Part shown: positions 26,557-33,848 of the stretch, piece after piece | Position numbering within the stretch: the stretch's first letter is position 1 | How the letters are laid out: each line of letters opens with the position of its first letter | Assembly (NCBI RefSeq): GCF_048537545.1 | Contig: NZ_CP183218.1 | Origin: Chania fonticola_B | GTDB taxonomy: Bacteria; Pseudomonadota; Gammaproteobacteria; Enterobacterales; Enterobacteriaceae | Length of the DNA: 64,000 nucleotides | Direction: 5' to 3' (one strand) | The notes under the pieces: generated by a model | Seen by the model: only the letters and a program-made list of their open reading frames with translations | Databases searched by the model: none | Told to the model about the DNA's origin: nothing | Program-made: the position numbers and the translations under genes

Positions 26557-26808
26557 TCACAACAAATACCTAAAATCGTGGATATCAGGGAACAGGCCCA
26601 CCGTCCTAAGATGGCGGTTGCAGATAAACCAGATCTCATCCCGATCGTTCGAGAGGATGAAATAAGCATCGGCGGTTTCCGAAGGATTATACATCCCCAA
26701 TGCACGATAGGCCGTATACAGGCTGAATCCGCTATCCAACGGATAAGGCTTGGGTGCATTTTCCATCTGCACTACTCTCAAGTACAACCCTTGCTCGATC
26801 CATATCAT
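26557..26808 (-). CDS. Uncharacterised 83-aa protein
   Basis: The protein is rich in aromatic residues (MIWIEQGLYLRVV, SGFSLYTAYRALG, FILSNDRDEIWFICNRHLRTVGLFP), with no signal peptide or membrane segment. It looks like a compact cytoplasmic alpha/beta domain. AGGTGA lies 4-5 bases before the ATG, and a clear terminator follows, both supporting a real gene. I do not recognise the family. It sits alone between the spanin remnant and the anti-sigma gene. Confidence 0.65.
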   Translation of the reverse strand: MIWIEQGLYLRVVQMENAPKPYPLDSGFSLYTAYRALGMYNPSETADAYFILSNDRDEIWFICNRHLRTVGLFPDIHDFRYLL

Positions 26809-26905
26809 AAAGTCACCTGTAACGATGGTTGATAACTTTAGTATGGTCGTAAATGGGATTATCGTCGCCTTTAGCGAAAAACCATCGGCAAGAATATCAA
26901 TCAGT

Positions 26906-27568
26906 TCACAGTGAAATTAACTGGCCGCTGTACAGTACCGGACCGGTAGGAAGCCCTGTAGGTGAGCCACCCGCTGGCTCCAGGCTGATGGCAATGGTCA
27001 TGCCCTGCGCCAGCGTCATCGAGTTCACTGCCAGCTCGGTCGGCTTCTCTGCAGCAACCAACCCTAAGGAACGCGGCTTTTCACCCGGCGAGATCGCCCA
27101 CAGTTGCAGGCTATTGGCTACGGCTAACGTTTGCGGGTTAAGCGGGGTTAGTCTCAGATGGCGTTTGCCACTGTCCATGCTGACAATCCATTGCCCACTG
27201 CCCTGCTGACCTGCATTGAGCACCACCGCCGGAGCAAAATCCTGCGGCTGCGTGATAAAACGCGGTACCAGCAACAACGCGGCCAAACCGGCAGCCAGTG
27301 CCCAGCCAAGGTAGTCCCAGCGTTTACGTCGTTGCGCGACCTCAATGGGCAAACCAAGTTTGATCTTTTTCCACACGCGTTCCGGTGGCAATACTGGGGT
27401 CAATGCCAGATCCAACGGAGCCAGCAGCGTTTGCCAACGTGCCACCAAGGCGGCCAGCGTCGGCTCCCGCTGGATACGCTGTTCAAAGTTCAACCGCGCA
27501 GGCCCGCGCAACGTGCCCAAGGCATATTCTGCGGCTAACGCCGAGTCATACTCACCTTTGCTTTTCAT
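26906..27568 (-). CDS. RskA-type anti-sigma factor
   Basis: A 220-aa protein with a cytoplasmic N-terminal anti-sigma domain (ALAAEYALGTLRGPARLNFEQRI), one membrane helix at ~residues 86-104 (YLGWALAAGLAALLLVPRF), and a periplasmic RskA domain with LWAISPGEKPRSLGLV and the conserved SLEPAGGSPTGLPTGPVLYSG end. It lacks the zinc HxxxCxxC motif, as in the RskA family. Its ATG overlaps the sigma gene stop by 4 bp. It should hold that sigma factor inactive until a signal triggers its proteolysis. Confidence 0.88.
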   Translation of the reverse strand: MKSKGEYDSALAAEYALGTLRGPARLNFEQRIQREPTLAALVARWQTLLAPLDLALTPVLPPERVWKKIKLGLPIEVAQRRKRWDYLGWALAAGLAALLLVPRFITQPQDFAPAVVLNAGQQGSGQWIVSMDSGKRHLRLTPLNPQTLAVANSLQLWAISPGEKPRSLGLVAAEKPTELAVNSMTLAQGMTIAISLEPAGGSPTGLPTGPVLYSGQLISL

Positions 27569-28119
27569 AGGCCCACACAGTTTTTCAAATGATCCAGTGC
27601 CCGGCGGATCCAGCTTTTGATCGTGCCAAGCGGTTGTTGCAGATGTGCCGAAACCTCGCCATGAGACATGCCTTGGTAGTAAGCCAACACAATGCTCTGA
27701 CGTTGTTCAACGTTCAGATGATTCAGGCACTCGGCCAGCTTTCCAGCCTCCTCACCCAGCAGCAACTGACTAGCGGGTTCTTCCGTGCTCGCCCCCAGGT
27801 CATCCAGCCACTCCTCTTCCGTTTGCCCCGCCCGGCCTCCAGCACTGCGCAACCAATCAATAGCCTTGTTGCGCACAATGTGCGTCAGCCAGGTCAAGGG
27901 GGAACTGAGATTGGGGTCATAGCTGGCAGCGCGATTCCACACGCTGATAAAGCTTTCGTGCAGCACCTCTTCGGCCCAGGATTGACGGCGCAGTAAACGC
28001 AGAGCAACGGCAAACAAGCGCGGCGAGGTCTGCCGATAAAGTTGTTCAAATGCGTTGCGGTCGCCAAGCGCAACGGCCTGCATCAATTCGACATGCTGTT
28101 CGGGAAGTGCTTTGGTCAT
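27565..28119 (-). CDS. ECF sigma factor, SigK-like
   Basis: A 184-aa extracytoplasmic-function sigma factor. Region 2 spans ~residues 20-90 (FEQLYRQTSPRLFAVALRLL, HESFISVWNRAASYD, PLTWLTHIVRNKAIDWLR), and region 4 has the helix-turn-helix YYQGMSHGEVSAHLQQPLGTIKSWIRRAL. The ATG at 28119 has AGGA six bases upstream; a TTG five codons earlier is less likely. Flanked by a FAS1-domain gene upstream and its anti-sigma downstream, it probably drives this operon itself. Confidence 0.9.
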   Translation of the reverse strand: MTKALPEQHVELMQAVALGDRNAFEQLYRQTSPRLFAVALRLLRRQSWAEEVLHESFISVWNRAASYDPNLSSPLTWLTHIVRNKAIDWLRSAGGRAGQTEEEWLDDLGASTEEPASQLLLGEEAGKLAECLNHLNVEQRQSIVLAYYQGMSHGEVSAHLQQPLGTIKSWIRRALDHLKNCVGL

Positions 28120-28179
28120 GTCCTGTCCTATCAAGGTGCGGGCAGCCTTTTGGCAGCCTGCACCTAGTATAGACGGGAT

Positions 28180-28740
28180 TTATTTTGGCAACAGAACGCT
28201 ATCGATAACGTTGATCACGCCATTTTTCTGATAGACATCATAGGTGCTGATGTTGGCAATATGACCTTGGCCATCTTTGAGCTGAATATTGTGGGGGCCA
28301 TTATTCATAACCCACAGCGGTTGGCCATTGACCGTTTTCAGCTCGGCCGTGCCGTGCCCTTTCTTGATTTTCTTCTCCAGCTGTTTCATATCATAGCGGC
28401 CGGCAACCACATGGTAGGTCAACACGCCGGTCAGCGCCGCCTTATTCTCAGGTTTGAGCAAGGTATCGACCGTCCCGGCAGGCAGTTTGGCAAAGGCTTC
28501 ATTAGTCGGAGCAAACACCGTAAACGGACCTGCGCCTTGCAGAGTGTCAACCAGGCCAGCCGCCTTCACCGCAGCAACCAGCGTGGTGTGATCTTTGGAG
28601 TTGAGGGCATTCTCGACAATATTTTTGCTGGGGTACATGGCGGCACCACCTACCATTACCGTATCGGACATCATGGCAGCCATTGAGACGCTACTGAACA
28701 ACAGTGATGAACACAGGGCAGTACAGAGAAGCTTTTTCAT
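28180..28740 (-). CDS. Secreted fasciclin (FAS1) domain protein
   Basis: A 186-aa precursor with a signal peptide (MKKLLCTALCSSLLFSSVSMA) and one FAS1 domain. The H1 motif is TVFAPTNEAFAKLP, followed by LTYHVVAGRYD and the H2 motif VINVIDSVLLPK. FAS1 domains mediate adhesion or ligand binding. Of two near ATGs, 28740 has GAGG eight bases upstream and is preferred over 28746. It is the first gene of a FAS1-sigma-antisigma set, and its mycobacterial counterparts MPT70/MPT83 are targets of SigK. Confidence 0.88.
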   Translation of the reverse strand: MKKLLCTALCSSLLFSSVSMAAMMSDTVMVGGAAMYPSKNIVENALNSKDHTTLVAAVKAAGLVDTLQGAGPFTVFAPTNEAFAKLPAGTVDTLLKPENKAALTGVLTYHVVAGRYDMKQLEKKIKKGHGTAELKTVNGQPLWVMNNGPHNIQLKDGQGHIANISTYDVYQKNGVINVIDSVLLPK

Positions 28741-28860
28741 GGTCATATCCTCGAAGGGTGATGTGGGAAGATGTCCTCACATAGCCATATACGTAGTGAA
28801 CGAGAATATTGGATGCAGTAATCTGAAAATATTTTTCGAGCGGGGAAAATGGATGTAAAA

Positions 28861-28884
28861 AACCCCGGCGTAAACGCCAGGGTT
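28861..28884 (-). terminator. Intrinsic terminator reading left
   Basis: On the minus strand AACCCTGGCG and CGCCGGGGTT form a stem with one mismatch around TTTA, followed by a T run. It closes the hairpin-rich stretch downstream of the cold-shock gene and lies before the FAS1 operon. Confidence 0.75.
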
Positions 28885-29150
28885 AAAAGTAGTGCCGGTC
28901 GCTTTCCCGGCTGTCATGATGCGGTGCAAGCGTCCATCGAACACTCCAGCATTGCACAGCCTAAGCACGGCTTTTTCACAACAGAAAAGCAAACTTTGGT
29001 GAAATTTGCTTTTCTGTCTACCCTCATGGCTAGGAGGATATATTCAATCCCGGCACCAGGCCGGGATTGATGTGGTAGTGTCGATATCGCTTGTCTGCTC
29101 CGGTCTACACCATCATCGCTATTGCAAGTTTCAACCACACTACCGAGTCA
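28885..29150 (-). ncRNA. Hairpin-rich region downstream of the cold-shock gene
   Basis: Between the cold-shock gene stop and the terminator at 28861-28884 lie several stems. ACAGAAAAGCAAA (28981-28993) pairs perfectly with TTTGCTTTTCTGT (29005-29017). ATCCCGGC and GCCGGGAT pair at about 29046-29067, and GGTAGTGT near 29071 pairs with ACACTACC near 29140. It could be a structured 3' UTR or a separate small RNA ending at the terminator. A 74-codon GTG-started frame covers it but has no ribosome site. Confidence 0.4.
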
Positions 29151-29152
29151 CA

Positions 29153-29365
29153 TTACATTGCTGTAACGTTGACTGCTGATGGGCCTTTGGCGCCATTTTC
29201 GATGCTGAATTCAACCTGCTGGCCTTCATCAAGCGTCTTGTAATCATTACCCTGGATTGCAGAGAAGTGTACGAACACGTCTTTGCTGCCATCAGCAGGA
29301 GAAATGAAACCAAAACCTTTACCAGCGTCAAACCATTTTACTAAACCAGTCATTTTATTAGACAT
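29153..29365 (-). CDS. CspA-family cold-shock protein
   Basis: A 70-aa single cold-shock domain, an RNA/DNA chaperone. RNP1 is KGFGFISP and RNP2 is VFVHFSAI. The MSNKMTGLVKWF start is that of the cold-inducible CspA/B/G group. AAGGAAG lies five bases before the ATG at 29365; a longer frame begins five codons upstream without support. The leader resembles E. coli cspA, so it is probably cold-induced. It cannot be assigned to one E. coli paralogue. Confidence 0.94.
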   Translation of the reverse strand: MSNKMTGLVKWFDAGKGFGFISPADGSKDVFVHFSAIQGNDYKTLDEGQQVEFSIENGAKGPSAVNVTAM

Positions 29366-29580
29366 AGATACTTCCTTCATTGTTTTTTTAGGCCGCCATA
29401 ATGGCGAATGAGGTCTGCAATTCAGTGGAAACTTATGGGGGCACTAGAAGGAAATTCGCGGAAGAAGAGGTATCTGTCGGATATCGCTAATACTGAGAAC
29501 TACTTTACTAAAACTGCTTTCATAAGGTCTGTACTTCAAACCGATGACGCTATTTACTCATAACCCAGAGTTATTAGCAA
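29366..29580 (-). promoter_or_regulatory. Cold-shock promoter and long 5' leader with cold box
   Basis: On the minus strand -35 TTGCTA (29575-29580), an 18-base spacer and -10 TAAATA (29551-29556) predict a start near 29544. The RNA would begin close to CGGTTTGAAGTACAGACC, matching the cspA cold box (CGGTTTGACGTACAGACC) except at two bases. The leader of about 178 nt is long, like the temperature-sensing cspA leader. The promoter boxes are fair; the cold box is convincing. Confidence 0.72.
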
Positions 29581-29724
29581 GGGCTATTTATAATTAATTT
29601 CGATAAGGCGCTCTTTCACCTGTGCGACAAGACACCCCCTCCACCCTTTTACACCGCATTAACACATTGATTACTTGCGGGGAGCCGCCTAAAATGAGCG
29701 GTAAAAATTACCGGGATGGTTTTC

Positions 29725-29901
29725 ATGTTATCGCTGTGGGAAGTCACGCAATACGTTTATTTTATTGGCCTGTTGGTTTCGATGATTGTCACTTTTCTGG
29801 TCAGCCGCGATACCCTCCCCATCCGCCTGCTTAGCGCGCTGATCATCGGCCTGACCTGGCCACTCAGCCTGCCCGTTGTGCTGTTGTTTTCGCTGTTTTA
29901 G
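29725..29901 (+). CDS. GhoT/OrtT-family membrane toxin
   Basis: A 58-aa hydrophobic protein with two helices (~residues 9-28 and 34-57). Its C-terminus, RLLSALIIGLTWPLSLPVV then LLFSLF, is nearly that of E. coli GhoT (RLLSAFLVGITWPMSLPVA then LLFSLF). Family members insert in the inner membrane, lower the proton motive force and ATP, and promote persistence. No ghoS-like antitoxin lies beside it, so it resembles the orphan OrtT. The start at 29725 uses GGATGG five bases upstream; an ATG three codons earlier overlaps that site. A small hairpin GGTAA-AAA-TTACC precedes it. Confidence 0.82.
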   Translation: MLSLWEVTQYVYFIGLLVSMIVTFLVSRDTLPIRLLSALIIGLTWPLSLPVVLLFSLF

Positions 29902-29946
29902 CACCTCATCCCGCTAACGTTCAGCGGGATGAGTACGGTTTAGCCG

Positions 29947-32064
29947 TTAAAAGTCATACCCCACGGTAGCGATAACTGAACGCCCCGCTCCCCAATAGCA
30001 GTAGCCAGTGCCATAGCAACCAGCAACATATTCCCGGTCCGTCAGGTTATTGGCGTTCAGCTGCACGTAAGCCCCTTTCAACGACGGTTTTACGCTGTCC
30101 AGATCCATGCGCACCGAAGCATCCAGCAGCGTGACCGAAGGAATACGCAGAGTATTCTCATTATCCGCCCACTGTTTGCCAATATAACGCACGCCAGCCC
30201 CCAGATTGATACCCAGCCCCGCCTTGTACTGCCCCCATAAAGAAGCCATCTGATTAGGCGCCAGGTATGGCGTATTGCCATCGTTACCGTCAACGGCGTC
30301 TTTGAATTTCACTTTGTTGTAGCTGTAACCGGCAATGATATTCAGGCGCTCGCTCACCTGACTACGGGCCTCCAGTTCAATCCCTTGTGAATGTACCTTA
30401 CCGGCAGGCACATAGTAGCTGTCCTTCACCACGCGGTTGGCTACGTCATTCTGCGTCAGATCGTAGAGGGCAATGCTGTAGATCGAGCTGCTACCAGGAG
30501 GCTGATACTTCAGCCCGGCCTCATATTGCTCGCTGGTGGTCGGTTTGAGCAGATGCCCCTCTTTATCGGCCAGGACCGCTGGTGTCACCGCGGAGCTGTA
30601 ACTCATATACGGCGAGAAACCGCTGTCAAAGTGGTACAGCAAAGAGGCACGGCCCGTAAAGTGGTCGTCAGTACGGGCATCGGTAGAATCGGTATTCAAC
30701 ACGGTATTCTTGGTTTCCAAACGGTCAACGCGCCCGGAAAGATTGAGATACCAGTTATAGAGGCTGACTTCGTCCTGCAGATAGACGCCGGTCTGCTCAT
30801 AACGCCGTTTAGAGTCGGTATGGCTGAGAATAGTGATATCTGGCCCGCCGGAAACGCCGGTGAACGGGTTCAACGGCGTGGCCGAGCCAGACTCTTCCCA
30901 CAGATTATTGGTAAAACGTTGATAATCCAGCCCCAGCATCACCTTGTGTTCCAACGCACCCGTCGCGAACTCCGCCGCCAGTTGGTTATCCACGGCATAA
31001 GCATCCAAAGACGTATTGGAGCCGCTGTACCAACGGTTCAACTTGCTACGGTCGGCGTTCCAGCCAATCTGGTAAACCTGCTCCAGTTCTACGTTGGAGT
31101 GGGTGTAGCTGGCGTTTTGACGGAATGACCAGACGTCGTTAAAACTATGCGAGAAGTCATAACTGTAGATTTGCTGCCAACGTTTAAACACATTGCGGCT
31201 GCTTTCCCCGTCAAAAAATCCCCGGCCCAGCTTGTCCCCACTGGTGGTATATATGCTGCCGTCTGACGGTACCGCGCTGTGGTAGCCACCGGAAGGATCT
31301 TTTTGCAGATTGGCCTGCAACAATAATGAGGTATTTTCATCCGGTTGCCACAGCAACGAAGGCGAAATCGCATAGCGCTCTTCACGCTGATGGTCATACA
31401 TGGTGTCACTGGTGCGGGTAATGCCGGTCAAACGGTATGCCCACCGATCGTTCAGTGCCCCCGTCGAATCAAATGCACCGCCTTTGGTATTGTTGTTACC
31501 CGCCATCACATTGACGTGGTTTTCACTGGCAAACTGCGGCCGTTTGCTGGTCATCGCCACCAACCCACCAGGGATGCTTTGCCCATACATCACGGAGAAC
31601 GGGCCCTTAATCACGTCAATGCGTTCCAGGAACCAAGGGTCGACCTGCAAAGCGTTATAACTGCCGCCGTCGCTAAGCAGTCGTAGGCCGTTCAGGAAGG
31701 TGTTATTGACGTCGCCACCGTGGAAACCGCGCAGAGCGATAGTATCGTAACGCGTCGCGCCACCAGAGAAGTTAGTGAATACGCCTGGGGTATATTTCAG
31801 CGCATCGTTAACCGTCAAAGCCCCTTGGTCGCTCATCTGTTGGCGTGTTACTACGGAGACGGATTGCGCAGTGAGTATCAGGGGCCGATCCGTTTTAGTG
31901 GCCCCCTGGCTGGTGCTGGCCTCATAGCCATGCGTTGCCGTTTCCGCCGTATCGGCGGGTTTTGCCGTTACCACGAGGGTATCTTCAGCAAATGAGGTCA
32001 GTGGCAGGAAAATCGCTAACGAGCAGTAAAGATAAGAACGACTGGCAGGAAAAAACGCAGGCAT
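29947..32064 (-). CDS. TonB-dependent siderophore receptor
   Basis: A 705-aa outer-membrane receptor of the ferrichrome/hydroxamate (FhuA/FcuA-like) type. The signal peptide is residues 1-26 (cut before EDTLVV, also the TonB-box region). The plug domain has DALKYTPGVFT and RIDVIKGPFSVMYG, and a 22-strand barrel ends in aromatic VGYDF. The frame is open to 32223, but a Fur box at 32185-32203 lies inside that extension, so a start below it is needed. ATG 32064 has GGGGA eight bases upstream and gives a proper signal peptide. The ligand cannot be told from the sequence. Confidence 0.88.
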   Translation of the reverse strand: MPAFFPASRSYLYCSLAIFLPLTSFAEDTLVVTAKPADTAETATHGYEASTSQGATKTDRPLILTAQSVSVVTRQQMSDQGALTVNDALKYTPGVFTNFSGGATRYDTIALRGFHGGDVNNTFLNGLRLLSDGGSYNALQVDPWFLERIDVIKGPFSVMYGQSIPGGLVAMTSKRPQFASENHVNVMAGNNNTKGGAFDSTGALNDRWAYRLTGITRTSDTMYDHQREERYAISPSLLWQPDENTSLLLQANLQKDPSGGYHSAVPSDGSIYTTSGDKLGRGFFDGESSRNVFKRWQQIYSYDFSHSFNDVWSFRQNASYTHSNVELEQVYQIGWNADRSKLNRWYSGSNTSLDAYAVDNQLAAEFATGALEHKVMLGLDYQRFTNNLWEESGSATPLNPFTGVSGGPDITILSHTDSKRRYEQTGVYLQDEVSLYNWYLNLSGRVDRLETKNTVLNTDSTDARTDDHFTGRASLLYHFDSGFSPYMSYSSAVTPAVLADKEGHLLKPTTSEQYEAGLKYQPPGSSSIYSIALYDLTQNDVANRVVKDSYYVPAGKVHSQGIELEARSQVSERLNIIAGYSYNKVKFKDAVDGNDGNTPYLAPNQMASLWGQYKAGLGINLGAGVRYIGKQWADNENTLRIPSVTLLDASVRMDLDSVKPSLKGAYVQLNANNLTDREYVAGCYGTGYCYWGAGRSVIATVGYDF

Positions 32065-32184
32065 ACCTGTATTCCCCATGGGATCCATTGAAATTGCACC
32101 GAAAACGCACCGCGCTGGCAACGCTGGCCAGTTTGGCGAACAGAAGTCACGGTGCTCTGATGTTGTTAGATGACAAATACTAAT

Positions 32185-32203
32185 AACAATGATAATTATT
32201 ATC
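32185..32203 (-). promoter_or_regulatory. Fur box of the siderophore receptor
   Basis: The minus-strand sequence GATAATAATTATCATTGTT matches the 19-bp Fur consensus at 15 positions. It lies about 120 bp before the chosen receptor start. Nothing else is seen in 32065-32387 apart from leader sequence and the ribosome site of the divergent membrane protein. Confidence 0.75.
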
Positions 32204-32387
32204 TTTACCATCAATGAATTCAAGTAGCAAAATACACTCTGGTGCTGGGCGTTTCAGGCGGGTTTATTGCCTTATGATTGGTACGTCATATTGATAAAAA
32301 CCTTTTTCTCAGAGGTTATGCTCCTGAGCCGTTTAGTTTTCATTTAGCTTTTAAATGCTATAAATCTGGATAACTCAAGGAGAGTGC

Positions 32388-32870
32388 ATGACTCAAACAG
32401 CAAATCCCATCTCAGCCCCCTCCAGAAGACTGAAAGTGGTCTATGGCTGGTATGTTTATACAGTGTATGCGTTACTGGTCTTTAATCTCTATCTGGCGGT
32501 ATACAACACTTGCGTTCGCCACCCCTTTGAATCACCGTTAATCTCCATGGCTCATAGCCTGTTTATCGCTTTTCTGCTCAGCCAGATCCTGAAGAAACGA
32601 AGAGGGTTCAGCTGGGTATTGCTGATCTACTTTATGTCCATGCGCCTGTATTACGCCAATATCTTGCACACTGAGTTCTCCGCCGCCAGCCTGAGCCTGG
32701 TTTGGGTCGTCATGACAATGTTACTGGCTGGTACCCTAACCGTTAGGCAATTCAACGCTAACCAGGTGCAACAGGAATGGTTGGCGCGCTTTGGATGGCG
32801 CCAATGGGCCGTGTTAATCGGGATAACGGCGATATTGACGCTATTAGTCACCCGCGACTATCTGGGGTGA
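32388..32870 (+). CDS. Uncharacterised polytopic membrane protein
   Basis: A 160-aa protein with about five membrane helices (near residues 20-39, 50-68, 74-92, 100-119 and 141-155) and charged loops (KKRRG, NANQVQQEW). AAGGAGA lies before the ATG. I do not recognise the family. It is divergent from the siderophore receptor but need not share its iron control, since the Fur box is nearly 200 bp upstream. Confidence 0.75.
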   Translation: MTQTANPISAPSRRLKVVYGWYVYTVYALLVFNLYLAVYNTCVRHPFESPLISMAHSLFIAFLLSQILKKRRGFSWVLLIYFMSMRLYYANILHTEFSAASLSLVWVVMTMLLAGTLTVRQFNANQVQQEWLARFGWRQWAVLIGITAILTLLVTRDYLG

Positions 32871-33030
32871 CGGATGACGGTGGGATGTGAGGTTCAGAGA
32901 TATCCACCATACGGCAAAGTTTACTTAAGTTTTGCGCGTTTTCGCAGATTTTATCGGTAACGTAAACGCCAAAATAGCCTAATACCAGCAGATAGCCAAT
33001 CATACATAGAATAAAAATAAGTGTTCTCAA
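32848..33030 (-). CDS. Possible small single-helix membrane protein
   Basis: A 60-codon frame with one N-terminal membrane helix (LIFILCMIGYLLVLGYFGVYV) and a polar tail with two cysteines. It starts at a TTG without a clear ribosome site, and its end overlaps the convergent membrane protein gene by 23 bp. The hydrophobic pattern looks genuine, but evidence for translation is weak. Confidence 0.35.
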   Translation of the reverse strand: MRTLIFILCMIGYLLVLGYFGVYVTDKICENAQNLSKLCRMVDISEPHIPPSSVTPDSRG

Positions 33031-33165
33031 CGCTAGCTACCAACTCTGCAACATGACTAATGTCATCATACCGTGATCAGACCGTTTTCGCCTATTTCAA
33101 AGTCACTGGATATTCTGCCAGACTGTATGCAGTACCATCACGAACTTGTTCAGCCTGGAGACCCC

Positions 33166-33726
33166 ATGAACCATTTGATGCTAGATATTGAAACGCTGGA
33201 TATTACCCCGAGCGCGGTGATCCTGGTGGTTGCCGGGGTGTTTTTTAACCCCAAGACCGGTGAGTTAGGAGCAGAATTTGAAGCGGCAGTGAACAGCCAG
33301 CAGGAACAACCGGGTCGGACAATCAGCCTGGATACCGTGGCCTGGTGGGCAAAACAGTCAGACGAAGCTCGTAAACTGGCCTTCGGGGGCAGCGAAAGTC
33401 TCAAGCGGGTCTTGACCAACCTGAGCCGTTTTATTCATATGCACAGCACCGATACGGTGAAAGTCTGGGGCAATGGCAAAGAGTTTGACTGCTCGATCCT
33501 GGAACATGCCTACCACCAGTTGGCAATGCCCTGCCCCTGGAAGTTCTGGGATACCCAAGACGCCCGCACTATCATTACGCTGGCAGAGTTGCATGGTTTC
33601 AACCCCAAGAAACAGCGTCCGTTTGAAGGCACACCACACCGGGCGCTGGATGATGCCAAACACCAGGCGCGCTACGTTGCAGATACCATTTCAGCGCTTT
33701 ATTACCGCCAGCCCGCGGCAAAATGA
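33166..33726 (+). CDS. DEDD-family 3'-5' exoribonuclease-like protein
   Basis: A 186-aa RNase H-fold exonuclease. The first acidic motif is MLDIET (D and E near residues 6-8), a middle motif is GNGKEFDCSILEHAY, and the C-terminal motif is PHRALDDAKHQARYV, giving a DEDDh set. It resembles the Rv2179c-like 3'-5' exoribonuclease family, often found in phages and enterobacteria. The ATG at 33166 has GGAG five bases upstream; the frame is open 31 codons earlier without support. The substrate is unknown. Confidence 0.8.
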   Translation: MNHLMLDIETLDITPSAVILVVAGVFFNPKTGELGAEFEAAVNSQQEQPGRTISLDTVAWWAKQSDEARKLAFGGSESLKRVLTNLSRFIHMHSTDTVKVWGNGKEFDCSILEHAYHQLAMPCPWKFWDTQDARTIITLAELHGFNPKKQRPFEGTPHRALDDAKHQARYVADTISALYYRQPAAK

Positions 33727-33848
33727 TCGCGCCAGGTAAAATCAAGCGCAAACGGTTTCCTGTCTGTCATCAATACGTTATCGCTTCCCATTTGCGGTTG
33801 GGATCTCTACTCTAGTTCTCTTTGTCATTCGGATGTGCCATTTTTGTT

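Noticed and set aside
28914..29138. 74-codon GTG-started frame on the minus strand downstream of the cold-shock gene
   Set aside because: There is no ribosome site, no recognisable domain, and the DNA is occupied by hairpins and inverted repeats; noncoding structure is the simpler reading, though not proven.
29622..29834. Frame overlapping the start of the GhoT-like gene, with GGGGAG before an internal ATG at 29694
   Set aside because: It overlaps the well-supported toxin gene in another frame and has no family likeness; a translated leader cannot be excluded but is unsupported.
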